Notes: generated by a model not told the origin, from the sequence alone. Numbered from the stretch's first letter, positions 43,682-53,681 are shown. The stretch is 64,000 nucleotides of DNA from Elusimicrobia bacterium RIFOXYA2_FULL_39_19 (GCA_001800285.1 MGVC01000010.1:1-64000); one strand, 5' to 3'. Translations and numbers: made by a program.

Positions 43682-44742
43682 TATATTCCCCTAAGCAACA
43701 TGCAGTGCCTGCACTCGGAAGCAACAGCTTCCCTGCTGATTTTCCTGAACTCTTTATATTTTGAAGAATTGAATATCTCCTTAATTGTGTTATTATTTAC
43801 ATTTCCTATTACTAACTGCGTGTTTTGAATTATTTTGTTTCTGCTTATAACTCCGGGTACCGGATGCCCCAAATCACAGCAGGGAGAAACGTTGCCATCC
43901 CAGGAAATAAACATGGTTTTTTCTATATTTAACGGGCACAGGCCCGGCGCCTGCGGTTCAAAGGATTTAAAACAAAACTCTATTGTTACTCCAAGTTTTT
44001 GGGCCAAAGCCCTGCTTTCTTTTACTATATTGTCTCTTTTTTGCACATCAATACACTGCTGCTCATCAATTTTATATAGCAGCAAATCAATCTCTTCTTC
44101 TCTGGATACTACATGCTGCTGGTTTACCAGTAGCCTGTGTGCTTTTAAATCTTTTGCCATTTGAACCATTTTGGGCAGGTCTTCTAAGTTTTGCTTGTTA
44201 ATTACAATAGCTATATCAATTAAAGGCGAACCTGTTGAATATTTTTCCTTAAAATAGTTCAGCCTTTCAATATTATTAAGCAGTTTTTCCAGGCTGGCAC
44301 CGCGTATCTTTTTGTAGGTTTCTTCTGTAGCACCGTCAACAGAAAATGCCATCCAGTCTACACCAAGCTCTACCAGTTTTTGAGTTTTTGCTTCATCCAG
44401 CGCCTGCCCGTTTGTAGTAAATTTTACAATGCACTTTTTGTCCTTTGCTTTTTTTATAAATTCAAATATGTCCGGGTGAAGCAGTGGTTCACCCCAGCCT
44501 GTGAGGTCCACCATTTTAAACAGGCCGAATTCCCGGGCAATTTTCAGAAATAAATCCCTGGTCATATGCTCATCACAGGACTTAAAAGACCTTCTGGGGC
44601 AAATGGTGCATTTGAGATTACACTTGGAGGTGATTTCCACATTCACCCAGTCAAAAGGCCTGAAATACCTGAGCGCTTTGTTAAAGTACTTTGTAAACGA
44701 TGTTTCCATTAGTGTTATAAACCGCCTTGAACTTATTTGCAT
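43681..44742 (-). CDS. Radical SAM enzyme with SPASM-type C-terminus
   Basis: The 353-residue protein has the radical SAM motif C-x3-C-x2-C in EITSKCNLKCTIC (residues ~38-45), GWGEPLLHP, and TTNGQAL. A C-terminal auxiliary-cluster region has CPLNIEKTMFISWDGNVSPCCD and CRHC. SPASM-type proteins modify peptides, or act in EPS loci on sugars or lipids. The start overlaps the upstream gene by 62 nt; an internal ATG at 44709 would shorten this to 29 nt and is equally plausible. The substrate is unknown. Confidence 0.87.
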   Translation of the reverse strand: MQISSRRFITLMETSFTKYFNKALRYFRPFDWVNVEITSKCNLKCTICPRRSFKSCDEHMTRDLFLKIAREFGLFKMVDLTGWGEPLLHPDIFEFIKKAKDKKCIVKFTTNGQALDEAKTQKLVELGVDWMAFSVDGATEETYKKIRGASLEKLLNNIERLNYFKEKYSTGSPLIDIAIVINKQNLEDLPKMVQMAKDLKAHRLLVNQQHVVSREEEIDLLLYKIDEQQCIDVQKRDNIVKESRALAQKLGVTIEFCFKSFEPQAPGLCPLNIEKTMFISWDGNVSPCCDLGHPVPGVISRNKIIQNTQLVIGNVNNNTIKEIFNSSKYKEFRKISREAVASECRHCMLLRGI

Positions 44743-46147
44743 TTTTTCTTATCACCGGCTCAATTACATCATAAGACAGCATAAATTCCGGAGAAACTGT
44801 CAGATATTTGATGTTGTTGCTTTTGATAATATCATATACCAGGCTGGTATCTCTGGTTACGGGTATCTGCAGTGCTGACTTTCTGCCGGAATACATATAA
44901 AGCCAGTATTGCATGCTTTCGCTGGCAAAGACAGCATTTTCCGGCGTATTATCTTTAATCCAGCCGCACATAGTCAGGAATTCTGAGTTATTCACCTTGT
45001 TTTGCCTGAAAGCATAATTAAAAGACAGTATTGCGTTTACTGTTATAAATAATGCGCAAATACTTGCAGCAATTTTTCTTTTGTTCCAGACAATCATATT
45101 TATACCCGTTAAAAAGTAGTAAAAAACAAAGGGTAAAATCCCTACAATGTATCGGGTGCCTGCTTTTGCAAACGCCGCCCACAGCATAAGCATTGCAATA
45201 TACGTAATAAAGTAGATTTCTATAATGCCAATTTTTTGTTTTACAGCTTTTATGAAACCCATTAAAACAATTATTCCCGGTATTACCGCTAAATAATTCC
45301 GTTTGTCTATGGTCAGTCCCGTTAGACACTGCGGAAATGCATAGAACATTAACGCATAAATGTTCTTTACAACTATTTTTAACGTACCCAATAAACTGCC
45401 GTCATGTTTTTCATAAGTAAAAAAATCAGTCACAGCAAAAAACTCTTTTGAGTAGCTGTTAAAAACACCGGAGTTTGAACTCTCAAGATATTTTGACCTT
45501 ATAAACCATAAAGCGCAAACAAGTGAAACACTTGCGAGCAGGATAATTACCTTATTTAACTTTACATATTTCCGGTGCACTGCTGCATAAACCGCCAGCG
45601 CTGCTATCAACGCTATACCAGTAACCTTTGTATAAAAAGCCAGCACGATAAAAATAAATGACAAATATAAACCAACCTGGGTTGAGTGTTTAAAATATTT
45701 ATCCAGATAATACAATGCTGCTAGAGAAAAAAACAGGTATGGTATGTCAATTGCAAGGTTATAGGTGTAGTATAAAAACCAAGAAGAAAATGCAACAAAT
45801 AAAACCACCAATTCAGGAAGACCTGAACTTTGTCTTCTAAATAATACATAGGAAAAAATAATTATTCCTACCGCAAACAAAAACATTAACAGCCTCATAA
45901 TGAGAAAATTATAACCGAAATTGGTTATTAAAGGCATTAATATCAATGGCAGCACAAACGGGTATTTTGTATGCACGGGATTTCCAGAATAGCACAAATC
46001 ACTATATCCCTGGCCTGAAACCAGGCTTTGGGCCAGCAGGGCATAAACAGCAATATCTTCTGATACAGGCCTTGCACCGTCAATAGTTTTCAAAATTAGA
46101 AAACAACACACTGCAATAAATAAGATAATTAGTAGTTTTTTATACAC
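44681..46147 (-). CDS. GT39-like membrane glycosyltransferase (GTG start)
   Basis: The 488-residue polytopic protein of the ArnT/PMT type has an N-terminal helix, then the first periplasmic loop with the acidic catalytic region SEDIAVYALLAQSLVSGQGY. About ten further helices and a C-terminal periplasmic domain follow. These enzymes use polyprenyl-phosphate sugars as donors and modify lipid A, glycans or proteins on the periplasmic side. GTG is the start, overlapping the GT2 gene by 8 nt. Confidence 0.82.
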   Translation of the reverse strand: MYKKLLIILFIAVCCFLILKTIDGARPVSEDIAVYALLAQSLVSGQGYSDLCYSGNPVHTKYPFVLPLILMPLITNFGYNFLIMRLLMFLFAVGIIIFSYVLFRRQSSGLPELVVLFVAFSSWFLYYTYNLAIDIPYLFFSLAALYYLDKYFKHSTQVGLYLSFIFIVLAFYTKVTGIALIAALAVYAAVHRKYVKLNKVIILLASVSLVCALWFIRSKYLESSNSGVFNSYSKEFFAVTDFFTYEKHDGSLLGTLKIVVKNIYALMFYAFPQCLTGLTIDKRNYLAVIPGIIVLMGFIKAVKQKIGIIEIYFITYIAMLMLWAAFAKAGTRYIVGILPFVFYYFLTGINMIVWNKRKIAASICALFITVNAILSFNYAFRQNKVNNSEFLTMCGWIKDNTPENAVFASESMQYWLYMYSGRKSALQIPVTRDTSLVYDIIKSNNIKYLTVSPEFMLSYDVIEPVIRKNANKFKAVYNTNGNIVYKVL

Positions 46148-47039
46148 TTGCTTTTATTACCATCCAATAAAACCTGCATTCTTCTGTTTTTAATACTAAT
46201 GCCCATCTTAAAATATATAACAGGCTCGAGATATTCACAAATACTTTTACTAATATAGTCTTTACGGGGCCATGGTATTTATTTAAATAAATGTACTTTC
46301 CGCGATGCCACAAATAAATTCTGTCAAGATTTTCCCTCTGGCCCCTGTAGTCTTTGTGATGTATTACATGAGAATCATTGTTAAAATATATTTTCCAGCC
46401 CTGCTGTTTCATTCTCATACACCAATCTGCTTCTTCAAAAAAGAAAAAGAACCTTTCGTCAAGCAGTCCTATATCATTTATAGTTTTTCTATTAACAATC
46501 AAAGCCGCACCCATGGGTTGATCAACTTCAATGGTTTTCTCATATTCAAATTCGCTAAAATAGTACTTTTCAATCAATGACGGAAATAACTTATATAAAA
46601 AAGTATCTATAACAAATGATGTTTTATAATCAAGAAATCTCTTGCAGGACTTATAAACAGTCATGCCTTTTACGTAAATCTTAAATCCGGAAGCACCGGC
46701 GTCAGGATTTCTATCCATAAACTCAACCATATTATCCAAAGCGCCTTTTAGTACTACAGTGTCTGAGTTCAGTAAAAGATAGTAGCTTGACTGTGTTTGT
46801 TTGATAATTTGATTATTGGCATAGGCAAAACCCATGTTTCTTTCATTTTGGATAAATCTTACTTCCGGGTATTCTTTTTTCAGCAATTCTGCCAGTCCGT
46901 CATTGGAACCATTATCTACTACACAGATTTCAAAACTGCTTTTTGTGCCGGATTCATATATTGATTTTATGCACTTAACCGTTAAATCACAGGTATAATA
47001 ATTTATTATACCAATAGTTACACTTTTAAGTTTTTCCAT
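46140..47039 (-). CDS. GT2-family glycosyltransferase
   Basis: The 299-residue GT-A enzyme has the rhamnosyltransferase-like layout. The N-terminal nucleotide region is VTIGIINYYTCD, then CVVDNGSNDG, GFAYANNQI and the metal-binding LLNSDTVV. An acceptor region follows with DERFFFFFEEADWCMRMKQQG (the catalytic E-D-W) and VIHHKDYRG. Nucleotide-sugar donors such as dTDP-rhamnose are usual. It lies 12 nt after the flippase gene. Confidence 0.9.
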   Translation of the reverse strand: MEKLKSVTIGIINYYTCDLTVKCIKSIYESGTKSSFEICVVDNGSNDGLAELLKKEYPEVRFIQNERNMGFAYANNQIIKQTQSSYYLLLNSDTVVLKGALDNMVEFMDRNPDAGASGFKIYVKGMTVYKSCKRFLDYKTSFVIDTFLYKLFPSLIEKYYFSEFEYEKTIEVDQPMGAALIVNRKTINDIGLLDERFFFFFEEADWCMRMKQQGWKIYFNNDSHVIHHKDYRGQRENLDRIYLWHRGKYIYLNKYHGPVKTILVKVFVNISSLLYILRWALVLKTEECRFYWMVIKASV

Positions 47040-47051
47040 ACAAAGCTCTTT

Positions 47052-48479
47052 CTATCGTTTGATTAAAGAGGCAAGTAACTCATATTCATCTTTATCAATG
47101 CCTCTGGTTATATAAAGCATCAGAAGATAAATAATTCCTCCGGATGCAATTAATACAATTAAATTTAAATTTCTGAATAAATATATAAATAACCCCATAA
47201 TAACAACTGCCGGCAAAGGCTTTAATAATACTTTAAAAAGGTCCAATACTTTGTAACTGTCCCTTAAAACAAACAAAGACAAAATAAGAATAAGCACCAT
47301 AGTTACCAGGCGTGCTATGGAAGCGCCTAAATAATCCATTTCAGTAATCAGTACAAAACATAAAACAAGATTTATAAGCATGGCATAAAGATTGATTTTT
47401 GCCTGCAGGTGCTGCCTGTTAGTCGCCTGGAGAAATGTTGAAGTAATAGTCCCTGCAGATAAAAACAACCAGGCCCACATAATTACAATAAAACTGCTGT
47501 ATGCAGGCAGATAATTATTGCCATATATATACACTATCAATTCCCTGCTTAACACACACCCGCCCATCGCCACAGGAAGCACAATTATAAGAAGCAGTTC
47601 CATGGATTTTCTAAAATATCTCTCCAAAGCTTCTTTTGATTCATTAAAAAACCGGCTGAACACCGGATAAAGAGCGCTCCCCAGGCTGGTGCTGATAAAA
47701 AGCAGGCCTACAAGAAAAGTAAGGCCTATTCCATAAAAACCGGTACTGGTATCGCCCTTAAGTGTTCTCAATATTATCACATCCGCCTGCATTATAGTTA
47801 CGCCTATAAGCGTTGATAGCAGAAACATATTTCCTTTTTTAAGATATTCAAAGCTGTTGCTTACGGACAGCTTTAACCCCCTGTATTTGCTTAAAAATAT
47901 GACAAGTCCTGCAATAAACCAGATTGTAATAGCAAATAAATAAATAAAAAATGTTTTATCCAGCGTCAGAACCTGCAGTTTTGATATTAATAAAACACCC
48001 GCGAAAACAATAACAGTGAAAGACAAGTCCAGCCAGGCACAGATATCCAGCCGTTCGTGCGCCATAAAAAATGCACTGATAAATATGCCGAAAGACTTAA
48101 CTATCACATAGAGCAGGCCAATTATCAAAACATACTTCAAACCTTTTTCAAAAGGAAAGAGCTGTAAAAGCAGAAAGTATATTCCAGAAAGAATTAATGC
48201 GATAAATATTTTTAAAATACCAATTTCAAAAAAATATTTTCCTATCAATGACTTATCCCTGGCTACATCGCGGGCAGTCAGAATATTCATGCCGGAATCA
48301 TTAAACAACAGAAAAAAACTTGTGAGTGAAAAGACAAAAGTAAACTGCCCATAAAGAGCTTCCCCTAAATTTCTTGCAATAATAATGGATGTTAAAAGAC
48401 CTATTATTTTGGCAACAATGCTTGAGATGTTAAGGAAAACAATATTTTTAGCGGTTCTTTTTGCCGTAGAATCATTCAC
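47052..48479 (-). CDS. wzx: Oligosaccharide flippase Wzx (GTG start)
   Basis: The 475-residue membrane protein of the MATE/PST superfamily has about 12-14 helices and the N-terminal signature NIVFLNISSIVAKIIGLLTSIIIARNLGEALYGQF in parts. It should flip the undecaprenyl-linked repeat unit across the inner membrane. Start is GTG, overlapping the ligase/polymerase gene by 8 nt. With Wzy, Wza and the autokinase it completes a Wzx/Wzy-dependent export set. Confidence 0.9.
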   Translation of the reverse strand: MNDSTAKRTAKNIVFLNISSIVAKIIGLLTSIIIARNLGEALYGQFTFVFSLTSFFLLFNDSGMNILTARDVARDKSLIGKYFFEIGILKIFIALILSGIYFLLLQLFPFEKGLKYVLIIGLLYVIVKSFGIFISAFFMAHERLDICAWLDLSFTVIVFAGVLLISKLQVLTLDKTFFIYLFAITIWFIAGLVIFLSKYRGLKLSVSNSFEYLKKGNMFLLSTLIGVTIMQADVIILRTLKGDTSTGFYGIGLTFLVGLLFISTSLGSALYPVFSRFFNESKEALERYFRKSMELLLIIVLPVAMGGCVLSRELIVYIYGNNYLPAYSSFIVIMWAWLFLSAGTITSTFLQATNRQHLQAKINLYAMLINLVLCFVLITEMDYLGASIARLVTMVLILILSLFVLRDSYKVLDLFKVLLKPLPAVVIMGLFIYLFRNLNLIVLIASGGIIYLLMLYITRGIDKDEYELLASLIKR

Positions 48480-49929
48480 TGGGAGTATCCTTATAGATTT
48501 CAGGCAATACCATTACCAGCCCGGTTAGAAACCAGAATGGTTCCATAATCCTAATTGTAATAAACGTATTTACAGCGGTTGACTGAAAAAACAATGCAAT
48601 TAATGCCGCAAACAACCCCAAAGATAAACTTTTAGCAAGCCAGTCATCTATGCTTCTGTAATTGTATAAGGCATGTTTTCCCACTTTCCACAACAACCAT
48701 AGAAAAGCCATTAGACCCACCAGACCCAACTCTCCTATAGTCAGAGGAATCTGGGTATCTACCAGACCTACTCCCGTTATCCCGTGCCCGAAAAAAGGCT
48801 GTTTAGGAAGCCAGATATATAACCCTTTCTTCCAGTTTTCTATACGAAGAAGTGCTGAAGTTTCTCTTACTTCCATACCCATCATTTCCGCTTCGCCGCC
48901 GCTGCCATCACTGGCAAAAGTTTCCCCCACTCTATTTCTTACGCTGTTTGGAAGAGCGGCCATTTTTGACATTATAGTGCTGCCGCCGCTTGAGTAACCC
49001 TGCATCATTCCCTGTATCATTTTATCTACAAAATACTGAAGAAAAATCGGGGCTATGGCCAGGCCAAAAACCAGCGTACCTATGACCACCATTCTTCTTT
49101 GGGTAGCAAAGATGATAATAATTACACACAGAACTGCAAAACCTAAAAATGATGCCCTGGATAAAGTGGCAGCCATGACAGGAAGAGAAAAAGCAAATAG
49201 AGTAAAAAAAGTAACTGCTGATTTTTTGTTGGGTGTAAAACAGAATAAACTTAAAAGCACAGACATAAGCACAAGCAGGTACCCGCCTAATGCAGCACAT
49301 TCTCCGGATTTTGAAAGAGGGTCTACGTCAAACGGGGCATAAATTCTGGGTACGCCCTGGAGTATAAGCACATAACCGTGAATGATTACTATTACATAGG
49401 TAATAGCTCCGGCAAAAAGCAGTTTCTTTAAAAACTTTTTATCTTTAACAAGATTTACCGTCATCATATAGAGCGCAAAATATTCTATATATTTTAAAAC
49501 ATAAAATGTGGCTTTTACAGGTTGAACAAAACCTATCATCATAGCCCGGGCAGTAAATAAAATACAGATGATAACATAAAGAATAATAGGGCGGTTAAGC
49601 GGTGTTTTTTTGAAAAAACCTATGTCTTTTTTAAGAGCCATATGTGCCAGCCAGACAATTAAAAGAACCAATATCATAAAATCATCCAGCCTTATAGCAA
49701 TAGTTCTTCCAGGAAGCTGGGACAGGGTTATTTCAGGAGACAACAGCATGGAATAAACCAGAATAATAAGCCCGGTTTCAGGGTTTCTGAATGAAACAAT
49801 AAGAAACGCAATTATTACAAGGCCCATCAGGGGCAATAATTGCCCCGGCGTTGTTACTATTTTACCTACTATGATTGATATTATCAGGATTCCCAGGAAA
49901 AGAAATATGCGGCTTATTGAGGTTTGCAT
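48472..49929 (-). CDS. O-antigen polymerase/ligase (Wzy/WaaL-like)
   Basis: The 485-residue protein has about twelve membrane helices and a large periplasmic loop (RIENWKKGLYIWLPKQPFFGHGITG in parts) that marks the Wzy_C family. In this operon it is best read as the polymerase, because a flippase, a co-polymerase kinase and an export protein are present. It begins one base before the kinase gene's end. A ligase of the same family with TPRs lies at 33996, so the genome has at least two. Confidence 0.83.
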   Translation of the reverse strand: MQTSISRIFLFLGILIISIIVGKIVTTPGQLLPLMGLVIIAFLIVSFRNPETGLIILVYSMLLSPEITLSQLPGRTIAIRLDDFMILVLLIVWLAHMALKKDIGFFKKTPLNRPIILYVIICILFTARAMMIGFVQPVKATFYVLKYIEYFALYMMTVNLVKDKKFLKKLLFAGAITYVIVIIHGYVLILQGVPRIYAPFDVDPLSKSGECAALGGYLLVLMSVLLSLFCFTPNKKSAVTFFTLFAFSLPVMAATLSRASFLGFAVLCVIIIIFATQRRMVVIGTLVFGLAIAPIFLQYFVDKMIQGMMQGYSSGGSTIMSKMAALPNSVRNRVGETFASDGSGGEAEMMGMEVRETSALLRIENWKKGLYIWLPKQPFFGHGITGVGLVDTQIPLTIGELGLVGLMAFLWLLWKVGKHALYNYRSIDDWLAKSLSLGLFAALIALFFQSTAVNTFITIRIMEPFWFLTGLVMVLPEIYKDTPSE

Positions 49930-49930
49930 T

Positions 49931-51826
49931 TCACTTTACTTTGGAGGTTTTTTCATCTTTGCTGTAATACTTATAGGCGTAATAATATCCGTATCTGGGT
50001 TCCATGTCAGTTGATTTTATATCGTTTAATACTATGCCCACTACTTTTGCTTTTGCATTTATAAGCTGATCTTTTGTTCTTTTCAGGGCTCCGCGCGGAA
50101 TTCTGCCTACGCGGTAAACCAGCACGCAGGTATCCGCATATTTTGACACTACCATAGTGTCGGCGAAAAGCAGAACCGGCGGGCAGTCAAATATTATAAG
50201 GTCAAACTGTTTTTTAAGTTCTTCAATCATTGTGCTTACATAAGGAGAATTCAGCACATCCACAGGATTCGGCGGTATGGTTCCGCAGGGCAATATTTTC
50301 AAGTTTTCCAGTCCCGGCGTTTTAAGCAGTTTTTCCAGGGCCAGTTCTCCTAAAAGAAAATCCGTAGTACCGCGGATTACTTCATTGAGATGTTTTTTAC
50401 CTAACACGCAGTCTGTAAAACCCGGTACTCTTTTTATGCCGAAAACTTTATGTATGGACGGTCTTCTTAAATCCATTTCCACATACATTGTTTTTATGCC
50501 CGTCTGAGCAGCAGCCAGCGCAAAATTAATAGAGGTCAGGGTTTTGCCTTCCATTACACCGGCTGAAGTAAAAAGCATAGTGCTCCCGGAAGTAAAGGAT
50601 TCTTCTTTTGCAAATTTAATATTGGTCCTTAGAGTGTGATAAGACTCTACAAAAGGCGATTTACTGGAATGGTAAACAATGAGTTTTGCACGCAGTTCTG
50701 CATCCGTTGATTCCTGGCCTAAACTAAAACCGATACCGTATTTTTTATGGAACTCTGTTTCCACGCGCGGGATTATGCCGATAACCGGTATCTGCATATA
50801 AGTTTCCACGTCTTCAATAGTGCCGATTGACGTATCCAGGTGTTCAATTAAAAGGGCAAAGATGAAACCCATAAATATTCCAATCAGGACACCAATGGAG
50901 TAATTGGCAAATTTATTGGGTTTTATGGGTGCTGTAGGTGCCATGGCAGGGGTAACAATAAATGCACTCTGGTCTCTGTCAGCTTCAGAAATCTGGGCTT
51001 CTTTATATCTTTTTGCAAGCATGGTATAAAGCTCTTCATTTAACCTTAAATCCCTGATCAACCGGGCATATTCCAGTTCTTCTTTCGGCAGCTGCTTTAA
51101 CTGGTCTTCCATGGATTCTATCTGCCGGTCAATCATCACTACATCCGGATGATGGGCTGTATAATTTTTTAGCAGGTCGGTTCTTTTGGTCTGCAGATCC
51201 AGCAGTTTCATCGTAAGGGAATTGCCGATACCCTTGGTATTATTATTTTCAGAAAACTTTTTTACTTTATCTTCGGAATCTTTCAGTTTTACTTCTGCGT
51301 CTACCATCTGCTTCTGAATAAATTCGCGTAATTCCCTGGCACGGCGGCTTCTGTCTTCTACACCTTTTTCAATATAAACCTCTGCCGTAGCATTTGCCAG
51401 GCGCGCGGTTTCTTCAGGGTCGGAAGAAATGCAGGTAATTCTTATAAGGTTAGTATCCGGGGTTCTTTCTGCATCTATTTTTGACTGAATGGATTCCAGT
51501 ATCTCCTGTTTTTTTGCGGGAGTGGTTTTTTCGTTAATTAGTTTAAGCATATGCGCCGTTCTCTCTGCAACAACAGCGCTTTTAATAATTTTCACTTCAG
51601 TGTTTATGGCAGTCAGTACGTCCCAGCCCGCCGCTTCTGTGGCAATACCCGGCACAATAAGTGACGGCTCTACCTTTACGGTAGAAACGGACTGAAATAC
51701 AAGAGTCTGCATACTTGTAAATATCCAAGTGGAAAGCATGACTGAAGTAAAAGTAAAAAACAGAATGAATTTTCTTCTTTTTACTATCCGCCAGTAATCG
51801 TACAAACTTAATTCATACTGCGCCAT
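49931..51826 (-). CDS. Polysaccharide co-polymerase / tyrosine autokinase (Wzc-like)
   Basis: The 631-residue protein has a Wzz domain with two membrane helices (~17-37 and ~305-330) and a periplasmic coiled-coil part between. A cytoplasmic BY-kinase follows, with Walker A TSAGVMEGKT (K428), Walker A' VEMDLRRPSIHK and Walker B LIIFDCPP. Residues 612-631 are a tyrosine cluster with seven tyrosines, the autophosphorylation sites that control chain length. The Walker A lacks the usual P-G-E-G-K-S spacing, having V-M-E-G-K-T. AAGGAA lies 8 nt upstream of the ATG. Confidence 0.92.
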   Translation of the reverse strand: MAQYELSLYDYWRIVKRRKFILFFTFTSVMLSTWIFTSMQTLVFQSVSTVKVEPSLIVPGIATEAAGWDVLTAINTEVKIIKSAVVAERTAHMLKLINEKTTPAKKQEILESIQSKIDAERTPDTNLIRITCISSDPEETARLANATAEVYIEKGVEDRSRRARELREFIQKQMVDAEVKLKDSEDKVKKFSENNNTKGIGNSLTMKLLDLQTKRTDLLKNYTAHHPDVVMIDRQIESMEDQLKQLPKEELEYARLIRDLRLNEELYTMLAKRYKEAQISEADRDQSAFIVTPAMAPTAPIKPNKFANYSIGVLIGIFMGFIFALLIEHLDTSIGTIEDVETYMQIPVIGIIPRVETEFHKKYGIGFSLGQESTDAELRAKLIVYHSSKSPFVESYHTLRTNIKFAKEESFTSGSTMLFTSAGVMEGKTLTSINFALAAAQTGIKTMYVEMDLRRPSIHKVFGIKRVPGFTDCVLGKKHLNEVIRGTTDFLLGELALEKLLKTPGLENLKILPCGTIPPNPVDVLNSPYVSTMIEELKKQFDLIIFDCPPVLLFADTMVVSKYADTCVLVYRVGRIPRGALKRTKDQLINAKAKVVGIVLNDIKSTDMEPRYGYYYAYKYYSKDEKTSKVK

Positions 51827-51850
51827 TTTAGATTCCTTGATACGTAACTA

Positions 51851-51935
51851 ATGTTTATAAGTTGATAAGATGATAAGTTTATAAGTACAACCGTCTCCTA
51901 TCAACATGTCATCCTATTAACTTATCAACTATCTT
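51851..51935. repeat. GTTGATAAG-type intergenic repeat with inverted ends
   Basis: The 112-bp gap between the kinase and wza holds tandem words (ATAAGTTGATAAG, ATGATAAG, TTTATAAG) and an inverted 10-bp pair, AGTTGATAAG (51860-51869) and CTTATCAACT (51921-51930). It lacks a clear promoter or T-run terminator. The same word family recurs at 58361-58393. It may be a spacer repeat that could form a weak cruciform or RNA hairpin. Confidence 0.5.
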
Positions 51936-51938
51936 TTT

Positions 51939-53204
51939 TTACTTGTTCGTAAACGTAATTATTACAAATACCATGCTTACTAAACTAAGCCAGGGCAAAA
52001 GATTGCTGACAAACCACTGGTTTGATGCCAGAGGTTTTTTGGGGATATATACAATGTCTGCTGATTGCAGCCTCATATCCAGCTGAGTTTCCCCATCCAT
52101 AATTCTTTTTAAGTCTATTTCAAATGTCTGCCGGGCAGATTCTGTGCCTCTGAACACTTTAACCGAATTCATCTTTGCGGTATCGTTCGGGCCACCGGCC
52201 AGGGATACCACATCAAGAATAAATAAATCCTCCCGCCATTCATAACTTCCCGGAGACCGGACATCTCCGATTACCGATACTTTCTTTGTTTCTTTGGGAA
52301 TTTCCACAATATCGCCTGACTGAAGCACCAGGTCTTTCGAAAAATCCCCGGTGGCCATTATTTCTTCCAGATTTACTGCAATAGTTTTTCTTTCCAGAGA
52401 TTCACCGCGGTGCACTTTAATATTTTTTTTCCCTGCAGTAGTGGTCAGCCCGCCGGCAGCTGTTATCAAATCAAACAATCTGAAATTTTCTTTAAAAGGG
52501 TAGGACCCGGGTTTTCTTATTTCACCTAAAATAAAAATCTGACGTTTATTAAAATACTTCATCCCGATAGAGACTTTCGGGCTTGCTACATATACTGAAA
52601 GGGCCCGGGATATAGAATTTTCCAGGTCAATTACTGTTTTCCCTTCAGCTTTTATTACACCTATCAGCTGCATGGTTATGGTACCATCCGGTTTTACTAC
52701 TGATTCTACCGATAATTCCTTTGCCGGCATAACATTAATGCTTAGTATGTCGCCCTGGTCTATTTTATAATTTTTAATATCTGATTCTGCGAGAGTTTTT
52801 GCAGGAACCTCATTTTCTTTAGCAGGATCAGCTGCTGGTAATGCAGAACTGTTTACAGCAACAGCCGGTTCCTGAACTTTTGTAGTTTCTGACGTTGAAG
52901 TATTTGTTTGTGGAGTGGCTTCTGCCTGGGCAGGTTTCTTTGCGGGCTTAACTTTGGATATTTCTGCTTCAAGACTTATTAAACTTACATCTGAATTTTT
53001 ATATTTATCATATATTTTTTGAAGTATGTAATAGCGGTCATTGTCGTTTAGTTTGTTCTGGGATGCGGTTTTATTGTAATAGGAAAGGTCATTACTGAGG
53101 GTTGTTTCTGATAGTTTTGTTTCTTTTGATTCCTGCGAAAAGATAGTGCTTCCAGTGATAATTATTAAAAGGCCCAGGAGTATTACGGCGGGGTTTTTTT
53201 TCAT
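51939..53204 (-). CDS. wza: Polysaccharide export outer-membrane protein (Wza-like)
   Basis: The 421-residue protein has a signal peptide (AVILLGLLIIITGSTIFS) without an obvious lipobox. A Poly_export domain follows (about 145-225, KIDQGDILSINVMPAKEL), then two SLBB domains (~225-300 and 310-395, each with GEIRKPGSYPF or GDVRSPGSYEW). A C-terminal membrane helix (~398-418) replaces the classical outer-membrane helix. Residues 90-140 are a P/A/T-rich linker. It should form the export channel or its periplasmic part, working with the Wzc-like kinase downstream. Confidence 0.9.
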   Translation of the reverse strand: MKKNPAVILLGLLIIITGSTIFSQESKETKLSETTLSNDLSYYNKTASQNKLNDNDRYYILQKIYDKYKNSDVSLISLEAEISKVKPAKKPAQAEATPQTNTSTSETTKVQEPAVAVNSSALPAADPAKENEVPAKTLAESDIKNYKIDQGDILSINVMPAKELSVESVVKPDGTITMQLIGVIKAEGKTVIDLENSISRALSVYVASPKVSIGMKYFNKRQIFILGEIRKPGSYPFKENFRLFDLITAAGGLTTTAGKKNIKVHRGESLERKTIAVNLEEIMATGDFSKDLVLQSGDIVEIPKETKKVSVIGDVRSPGSYEWREDLFILDVVSLAGGPNDTAKMNSVKVFRGTESARQTFEIDLKRIMDGETQLDMRLQSADIVYIPKKPLASNQWFVSNLLPWLSLVSMVFVIITFTNK

Positions 53205-53246
53205 TTAGCGTTTAAGGTGCCGATTATCCTATAATCCGGTATTTAC

Positions 53247-53681
53247 TTATTCCTTTCCTATTGAAGAAAGGACATGGTAAATCGCATCCATTTTAGCGTT
53301 AAGCTTTGCCAGTTGTTCTTTGAAATATTCGGGATCAAAATTTAATTCAGCCTTCTGAGGAGTTGAAACCTGTTTTTCGATTTTATCCAGTTTTTCCAGT
53401 TTATCAAGCTTATCTAACTTTTCCATCTTTGTTTTAATGTTTGTTATTTCTTCGGATATGGAATTGAGATGAGCCTCAAGCAGAGATAATTCGCTGTCGT
53501 TCTGGACAGGCACGGAGCCTTCCTCGTCATCGTTTTGCTGCTCCACCTCCTGAAGGTCTTTCGGAAGGTTCTGGGTTTTATTGAAAATATTGCTTAAAAC
53601 AAGTACAAGCAATATTAATCCCCCCATGAGAAGGATGACTGCCATAAGCGTAACGTTGTCTTTTAGTATAAATTCAACCAT
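53247..53681 (-). CDS. Small membrane protein with coiled coil, first gene of the EPS operon
   Basis: I do not recognise this 144-residue protein. It has one membrane helix (about 11-32), an acidic linker, and a coiled coil from ~65 to 140. Within the coil, five repeats of a 3-5-residue unit (KLDKLDKLEKLDKIEK) are encoded by imperfect DNA repeats at about 53382-53430. As the first gene of the operon, 42 nt behind a strong promoter, it may be a scaffold for the Wza-Wzc complex. No enzymatic motif is seen. Confidence 0.7.
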   Translation of the reverse strand: MVEFILKDNVTLMAVILLMGGLILLVLVLSNIFNKTQNLPKDLQEVEQQNDDEEGSVPVQNDSELSLLEAHLNSISEEITNIKTKMEKLDKLDKLEKLDKIEKQVSTPQKAELNFDPEYFKEQLAKLNAKMDAIYHVLSSIGKE

